Positions 59,470 through 64,000 of a DNA stretch of 64,000 nt are shown piece after piece. This DNA is from Streptomyces lydicus (GTDB lineage: Bacteria > Actinomycetota > Actinomycetes > Streptomycetales > Streptomycetaceae): positions 7,874,001-7,938,000 of the forward strand of contig NZ_RDTE01000003.1 of NCBI RefSeq assembly GCF_004125265.1. Direction: 5' to 3'. The notes beneath the pieces were generated by a model that was given only the letters and a program-made list of their open reading frames with translations, made no database searches and was not told the origin of the DNA. Each line of letters begins with the position of its first letter. The first letter of the stretch is position 1. Both the position numbers and the translations under genes were made by a program.

Positions 59470-61398
59470 ATGCGCGTCCTGCTGGTCAACATGCCCTGGT
59501 CACCGATCGACCTCCCGTCCCTCGCACTCGGAATCCTCCGACGCAGCGTCGACGAGCGCACCTCCGGTCACGCCGATGTCCTGCACGCCAACCTGGAGTT
59601 CACCGACTGGATCACCCGGCGCACCGAGTTCACCGCCGACGACTACCAGTTCTATGCGCTCTCCTCCTACTTCATGGGATGCGGCGACTGGGTGTTCTCC
59701 TCCGCCCTCTACGACGATCCCGAGTGGCGGGTGCCGGAGTTCCGCGCCTCGATGCGCGGCAAGCTGCGGGAGCAGCGGCTGCGGATGTCCCAGGAACTGC
59801 ACCGGGTGGTACCGGAGTTCGTCCAGGAGACCGCCGAACGGATCGTCGCGGCCGGCCCCGACGTCGTCGGCTTCACCTCCACCTTCCAGCAGAACACCGC
59901 CGCGCTCGCCGCCGCCAAGCACGTCAAACGCCTCGCCCCGCACATCAAAACCGTCATGGGCGGCGCCAACTGCGACGCCGAACAGGGCGCGGCAGGCCAC
60001 CGCAACTTCCCCTTCCTGGACTTCGTGGTCCGCGGCGAGGGCGAAGCCGTCTTCCCCCAGCTGCTCACCGCGCTCGACGAGGGCGGCGACCTGTCCGCCG
60101 TCCCCGGACTGTGCCACCGCGGCCCCGACGGCACCAGCACCGCCAACCCGATGAGCACCAGCCCGCTGCCTCCCGCCACCATCCTGCCGCCCGACTACAG
60201 CGGCTACTTCGAGCGGCTGGCGTCCTCCGTGGCCCGCAACTGGGTGGAACCCAAACTCGTCGTCGAGGGCGCCCGCGGCTGCTGGTGGGGCGAGAAGCAC
60301 CACTGCACCTTCTGCGGCCTCAACGGCTCCTTCATGCAGTTCCGCAGCAAGAGCCCGGAGACCTTCTACGAGGAGATCATGGACCTGGCGCGCCGCCACC
60401 GTGTGCTGGACATGTACGTCGTCGACAACATCCTCGACATGGGCTACCTCAACACCGTCCTGCCCCGCATCATCGACAGCGGCTACGACCTGCGCCTGCA
60501 CATCGAAATCAAGGCCAATATGCGCCGGACCCAGCTGCGCACCCTCGCCGACGCCGGGATGATCTACGTCCAGCCGGGCATCGAAAGCCTCAACAGCCGG
60601 GTGCTCGACCTGATGGACAAGGGCGTGAGCGGCTGCCAGAACGTCCGGATGCTCCGCGACGGAGCCGAGACCGGGCTCTCCGTCTCCTGGAACTACCTCC
60701 ACGGCTTCCCCGGCGAGAGTGCCGCCGACTACGACCCGGTCATCGCGCAACTGCCCGCACTGGAACACCTCGACCCGCCGGTCGACCTCTCCGCGCGCAT
60801 CGCCATCGAACGCTTCAGCCCGTACTTCAACCGGCCCGAACTCGGCTTCACCGGCCTGCGGCCCGAGGAGCACTACCGCTTCACCTACGACCTGCCCGAG
60901 TCCGAACTGTACGACCTGGCCTATGTCTTCGAGGCACCCGAACGCGGCATCGGGGAACCGACCGTCACCGCCCTCAACGACGCCCTGGGCGCCTGGCGCA
61001 AACACCACGTGGACAGCAGGCTCACGCACACCGACCTCGGTGACCGCATCGTGCTGGTCAGCCGCAGACGCGCCTTCGACTGGGGAACCATGGAGCTGAC
61101 CGATCCCACGGAGATCGCGGCCTTCAAGCTGCTCGACCAGCCGCACGCCCCCGCCGCGCTGACCCGCAAGCTCGCCGCACGGCTGCCCGGACAGCGGCTC
61201 GACGCGGCCGCCGTGCACACCCTCCTCCAGCGCTGGGTGACGCTCGGCCTGGTCTTCACCGACGGCGGCCAGTACGTCCACCTGGCACCGGCGGCCGTCA
61301 ACGAGGACCTGCTGCGGCTCGACTTCATGCGCCACCGCCACGCCGCACCCGTCCACCACGAGACGCCGCAGACACCCCGGGACGTCGTCCATGCCTAG
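59470..61398 (+). CDS. RiPP-maturation radical SAM C-methyltransferase (B12 type)
   Basis: A 642-residue enzyme. Residues 1-190 form a cobalamin-binding-like Rossmann domain (MRVLLVNMPWSPIDLPSLALGIL; VVGFTSTFQQNTAALAAAKHVKR; VMGGANCD). The radical SAM cluster is Cys271, Cys279 and Cys282 (CX7CX2C, in RGCWWGEKHHCTFCGLNG), the spacing of the bacteriocin-maturation radical SAM group. A C-terminal winged-helix-like segment (residues about 540-620) may bind the leader. By family, it methylates unactivated carbons of the peptide. ATG follows GAGGAG. Confidence 0.9.
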   Translation: MRVLLVNMPWSPIDLPSLALGILRRSVDERTSGHADVLHANLEFTDWITRRTEFTADDYQFYALSSYFMGCGDWVFSSALYDDPEWRVPEFRASMRGKLREQRLRMSQELHRVVPEFVQETAERIVAAGPDVVGFTSTFQQNTAALAAAKHVKRLAPHIKTVMGGANCDAEQGAAGHRNFPFLDFVVRGEGEAVFPQLLTALDEGGDLSAVPGLCHRGPDGTSTANPMSTSPLPPATILPPDYSGYFERLASSVARNWVEPKLVVEGARGCWWGEKHHCTFCGLNGSFMQFRSKSPETFYEEIMDLARRHRVLDMYVVDNILDMGYLNTVLPRIIDSGYDLRLHIEIKANMRRTQLRTLADAGMIYVQPGIESLNSRVLDLMDKGVSGCQNVRMLRDGAETGLSVSWNYLHGFPGESAADYDPVIAQLPALEHLDPPVDLSARIAIERFSPYFNRPELGFTGLRPEEHYRFTYDLPESELYDLAYVFEAPERGIGEPTVTALNDALGAWRKHHVDSRLTHTDLGDRIVLVSRRRAFDWGTMELTDPTEIAAFKLLDQPHAPAALTRKLAARLPGQRLDAAAVHTLLQRWVTLGLVFTDGGQYVHLAPAAVNEDLLRLDFMRHRHAAPVHHETPQTPRDVVHA

Positions 61399-61476
61399 GG
61401 GAGACACCTTCCGGGGTCGGTCTTCAGCGCCCCGCCGTCGTCCGGCCCACGTCGTCCGGCCCACGAGGAGACATCC

Positions 61477-62163
61477 ATGACCCGCACCACCACCCCCGCC
61501 CCCCGGGCACTGACGCTCGCCGCCTGGCGGGACTACGACGAGGACGCCTGCACCCTGCCCGGTATGAGCCTGGGCGAACTCGACCTGGCCGGACCGCCGG
61601 AGAAGCACGCCGCCCGGCTGTGGGAGCTGGGGGTACGGCGGGTGCGGCTCGCCGAGGAGATCGACCTGACCGCCGTCGACGACCCGGGTGCGGCCCCCGA
61701 CGCCGCCGCGCACGCGGTCCGGCAGCTGTGTCTGGTCCGTGATCTGACGGCACGCGCCGTGCTCGTCCAGTGGCAGCTGCGCCTGCCGGACGGGCCCGCC
61801 GACGGCTGGCGCGAGCTCTGTCACCTTCAGCCGCCCCGGACCCTCAGCGGCCCCGCCGACGAGGCGGCCGCGCTCTCCCGGTGGCGCGACGAGCACTACC
61901 TCTGCAAATGCGTGTGGCGCCAGGGCCCCGGCTTCGTCCAGATCCGCGACCGCCGATGGGGCCACCTGCGCCGCTTCACCACGGACGAGCCCGCGTACCG
62001 GGAGGCGATCGGCCAACTGTCCTACGGCGCACCGCCGGCGGCCGTCCCCGAGGTGATCGCCGCCGACTTCCTGGAGGAGCGCCTGGTCGCCCGCACCGGG
62101 CCGCTGCTGTGGTGGCTGCCGTACCGGGTGAACCGGTGGATCCAGGAGGCGATGGCCATCTGA
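61477..62163 (+). CDS. DUF5825-type protein of the radical SAM RiPP operon
   Basis: A 228-residue protein (LTLAAWRDYDEDACTLPGMSLGELDL; AARLWELGVRRVRLAEEIDLT; CKCVWRQGPGFVQIRDRRWGHLRRF). I recall such DUF5825 proteins as regular partners of this radical SAM group; activity unknown. It has a Cys pair (CKC) near residue 146 and no signal peptide. It follows the radical SAM gene by 78 bases and precedes a hairpin terminator, so it ends the operon. Confidence 0.7.
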   Translation: MTRTTTPAPRALTLAAWRDYDEDACTLPGMSLGELDLAGPPEKHAARLWELGVRRVRLAEEIDLTAVDDPGAAPDAAAHAVRQLCLVRDLTARAVLVQWQLRLPDGPADGWRELCHLQPPRTLSGPADEAAALSRWRDEHYLCKCVWRQGPGFVQIRDRRWGHLRRFTTDEPAYREAIGQLSYGAPPAAVPEVIAADFLEERLVARTGPLLWWLPYRVNRWIQEAMAI

Positions 62164-62174
62164 GGACTCCGGCG

Positions 62175-62191
62175 CGGCCGGCCCCCGGCCG
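62175..62191 (+). terminator. Hairpin terminator at the end of the RiPP operon
   Basis: CGGCCGG, a 3-base loop and CCGGCCG form a 7-bp GC stem 12 bases after the DUF5825 stop. No T-run. Two 16-bp direct repeats (AGCGGGCGAGCACTGT at 62193-62208 and 62226-62241) follow. Confidence 0.5.
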
Positions 62192-62353
62192 GAGCGGGCG
62201 AGCACTGTCGGCCACTGTGGGCACCAGCGGGCGAGCACTGTGGCGCAGACAACAGCCGAAAGCGGATGAAGCCTCCGTTCTCGGGTGTTGCGCAGAGCGG
62301 AGCGTCCACCCGCGGCGCTCCGCGACCGCTTTCCCCGTCCTAGGAGCCCACAC

Positions 62354-63475
62354 GTGCATTCCAGCGATTCCGCCGCCCGCGCGGCCCAGGTGCTCTCCCG
62401 CCCCTTCACCCTGGGCAGTCTCACCGTGCCGAACCGGATAGCCATGGCACCGATGACCCGCGAGTTCTCGCCCGGCGGTGTCCCGGGCGCCGACGTCGCG
62501 GACTACTACGCGCGCCGGGCCGCCGGCGGGACCGGGCTGATCATCACCGAGGGCACCTACGTCGATCACCCGGCCGCCGGGACCAGCGGGGCCGTGCCGC
62601 GCTTCCACGGCGAGGACGCCCTCGCCGGCTGGGAGCGCGTCGTCCGGGCGGTGCATGCGGCGGGCGGGACGATCATGCCGCAGCTGTGGCACGTCGGCAT
62701 GGCCCGCGCGGCAGGCGCGCCGCCGTTCCCGGACGCCCCGCCCTCCGGCCCGTCCGGCATCGCCCTCGACGGCACCCCGTCCGGTCATGCCATGAACCGG
62801 CAGGACCTCGACGACGTCATCGCGGCGTTCGCCGACGCGGCCGCAGCGGCCGAACGCCTCGGCTTCGACGGGGTCGAGCTGCACGGTGCGCACGGCTACC
62901 TGATCGACCAGTTCCTGTGGTCGGCCACCAACCACCGCACCGACGCGTACGGCGGCAGCCTCCGTGCCCGTACCCGCTTCGCGGCCGAGATCGTGGCGGC
63001 CTGCCGGGCGGCGGTGTCTTTGGACTTCCCGGTCCTCCTCCGGATGTCTCAGTGGAAGATGGGCAACTACCAGGCACGTCTCGCCGAGACACCGGACGAG
63101 CTCCAGGCGGTCGTCGGGCCGCTCAGCGACGCCGGGGTCAGCGCCTTCCACTGCTCGACGCGCCGCTACTGGCTGCCGGAGTACGAGGACTCGGACCTCA
63201 ACCTCGCCGGATGGGTCAAGAAGCTCACCGGCAAGCCGACGGTCAGCGTCGGCTCCGTCGGTCTCGACAACGAGTTCATCGGGACGTTCCGGGCCGAACA
63301 GGCGGGCGTCACCGGTATCGACCGGCTGCTGGACCGGATGGAGCGCGACGAGTTCGACCTGGTGGCCGTCGGACGGGCCCTGCTCGGTGACCCCGAGTGG
63401 GCGGCCAAGGTCTTCGAAGGCCGTACCGGCGAACTCCAGCCCTTCGAGGCGTCGATGCTGCGCACGCTGAGCTGA
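62354..63475 (+). CDS. NADH:flavin oxidoreductase / ene-reductase (OYE family)
   Basis: A 373-residue FMN oxidoreductase starting at GTG 62354, after TAGGAG. Motifs: GSLTVPNRIAMAPMTREFSPGG, IMPQLWHVGMARA, ELHGAHGYLIDQFLWSATNHRTDAYGGS and VSVGSVGLDNEF. The flavin-site Cys of YqjM is replaced by Thr (APMT), so it is a different subgroup from the enzyme at 46063. A hairpin and 190 bases separate it from the RiPP operon, so it is probably independent, although a reductase role in RiPP tailoring cannot be excluded. Confidence 0.9.
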   Translation: MHSSDSAARAAQVLSRPFTLGSLTVPNRIAMAPMTREFSPGGVPGADVADYYARRAAGGTGLIITEGTYVDHPAAGTSGAVPRFHGEDALAGWERVVRAVHAAGGTIMPQLWHVGMARAAGAPPFPDAPPSGPSGIALDGTPSGHAMNRQDLDDVIAAFADAAAAAERLGFDGVELHGAHGYLIDQFLWSATNHRTDAYGGSLRARTRFAAEIVAACRAAVSLDFPVLLRMSQWKMGNYQARLAETPDELQAVVGPLSDAGVSAFHCSTRRYWLPEYEDSDLNLAGWVKKLTGKPTVSVGSVGLDNEFIGTFRAEQAGVTGIDRLLDRMERDEFDLVAVGRALLGDPEWAAKVFEGRTGELQPFEASMLRTLS

Positions 63476-63674
63476 CCCGGCGCGGTGCGCGGGGCGGCGC
63501 CCACCTGGCACTCCGGGCGACGGAGCGGTCACCGCAGGTGTCCCGTGCCGGTGGGTGATCCGCCGCCCGTGAGGGGTGGGCTTGCGGTGCCTCGCACGGG
63601 GGATGCGGGCGTGGCAAGGTGGTGGGTGAGGATGCCTCCCTCGCCCACCCCTCGATTCCGATGTGGAGGCTCGC

Positions 63675-64000
63675 ATGGACGACAAGGAGTTCTTCCAGCT
63701 GGTGGCCGTTCGGTCGGGACTCTCGCGGCAGGAAGCGGCCGATCTCACCCGTGCCACTCTCGAGACGCTGGGCGTTCGGCTCAGCGACGGCGAGGTCCGC
63801 GACCTGGCCCTCGAACTTCCCGAGTCCCTGCGTGTCTCGCTCCAGCGGGGGAGCGGCGAGACGGAGACCTTCGGGCCGGACGAGTCGATCCGCAGGGTGC
63901 GTGAGCGCACCGGCCTGACCCGGCCGGAAGCCGGCCGCGGTCTGCGCGCGGTGCTCGGCACGCTGCACGAGGCCATCTCGCAGAAGGAGTTCGACCACGC
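63675..64000 (+). CDS. DUF2267-like protein, C-terminus beyond the window
   Basis: The frame starts at ATG 63675 (MDDKEFFQLVAVRSGLSRQEAADLTRATLETLGVRLSDGEVRDLALELPESLR) and is open to the window end (108 residues). The repeated pattern of a three-helix unit (second unit FGPDESIRRVRERTGLTRPEAGRGLRAVLGTL) fits DUF2267 proteins, small helical proteins of unknown function. GTGGAGG lies upstream. Confidence 0.75.
   Translation, partial: MDDKEFFQLVAVRSGLSRQEAADLTRATLETLGVRLSDGEVRDLALELPESLRVSLQRGSGETETFGPDESIRRVRERTGLTRPEAGRGLRAVLGTLHEAISQKEFDH

Noticed and set aside
62193..62241. Two 16-bp direct repeats as a possible CRISPR or att site
   Set aside because: Only two copies 33 bases apart, no cas genes, no integrase; more likely a small local duplication.
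59500..62445. A 981-residue minus-strand frame across the radical SAM and DUF5825 genes
   Set aside because: It is low-complexity Gly/Val/Asp-rich and antisense to clearly conserved proteins.
62354..63475. Ene-reductase as a core member of the radical SAM RiPP operon
   Set aside because: A hairpin terminator and 190 bases separate it, with its own RBS; association cannot be shown from sequence.

Overview
The window is very high-GC DNA with strong third-codon-position G/C bias, GTG and TTG starts, many 4-bp ATGA/GTGA gene overlaps, and families typical of actinomycetes (DUF6214, DUF2510, PucR, SigE-family and ECF42 sigma factors, type VII secretion-like proteins, lanthipeptide genes). This points to Streptomyces or a close relative. 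It reads as an accessory or arm-like chromosomal region: many small oxidoreductase-plus-regulator cassettes, one intact insertion sequence, a patch of broken genes, and two RiPP (ribosomally made, modified peptide) loci.

Layout. 1-8610: a truncated P-loop ATPase, an SDR, a regulator/aldo-keto reductase/hydrolase/SRPBCC cassette, a LysR-EamA divergent pair and a collapsed EamA copy. 8626-11609 (minus): a type VII-like operon with a WXG100-like protein, a WXG plus papain-fold (C39-like) peptidase, a chagasin-like lipoprotein inhibitor and an unknown protein; it looks like a toxin-immunity set. 11885-13476: a DGPF/YCII protein with its ECF42 sigma factor and a matching promoter. 13477-19100: a low-density, partly lower-GC region with a 43-residue Cys-rich ORF, an M24 peptidase, an IS5-type element carrying a passenger ORF, a ricin-type lectin, a broken lectin and a transposase fragment. 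19102-22798: a SigE-family sigma factor, a membrane protein, a PIG-V-type mannosyltransferase, a DUF72 protein and an acylphosphatase.

22819-27819 (minus) is a compact class I lanthipeptide locus: precursor lanA, full-length dehydratase lanB and cyclase lanC, with a 15-bp hairpin between lanA and lanB and a second-type MurB just upstream. 29520-38714 holds a 2-hydroxyacid oxidoreductase pair with a divergent PucR regulator, a MarR/SDR pair, an orphan sugar-binding lipoprotein, an Lrp regulator and a FUSC membrane protein. 39034-50806 is mostly housekeeping or metabolic: lactonase, degenerate chelatase, N-acetylglucosamine-type kinase, scramblase-like protein, Ung, BNR-repeat protein, an ene-reductase with ArsR regulator, FprA-type reductase and DUF6214. 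51971-55758 encodes a three-subunit molybdenum aldehyde/xanthine dehydrogenase (PaoABC type).

56088-62163 is the most unusual part: an operon for an MFS exporter, an S9 prolyl-oligopeptidase-type protease, a 39-residue precursor peptide, a cobalamin-type radical SAM RiPP C-methyltransferase and a DUF5825 protein. The precursor has two prolines bracketing a hydrophobic nonapeptide, and a 13-bp hairpin follows the precursor gene. This suggests a C-methylated, possibly Pro-excised or macrocyclised peptide. An ene-reductase and the start of a DUF2267 gene close the window. All family calls come from reading the translations; no database search was run.
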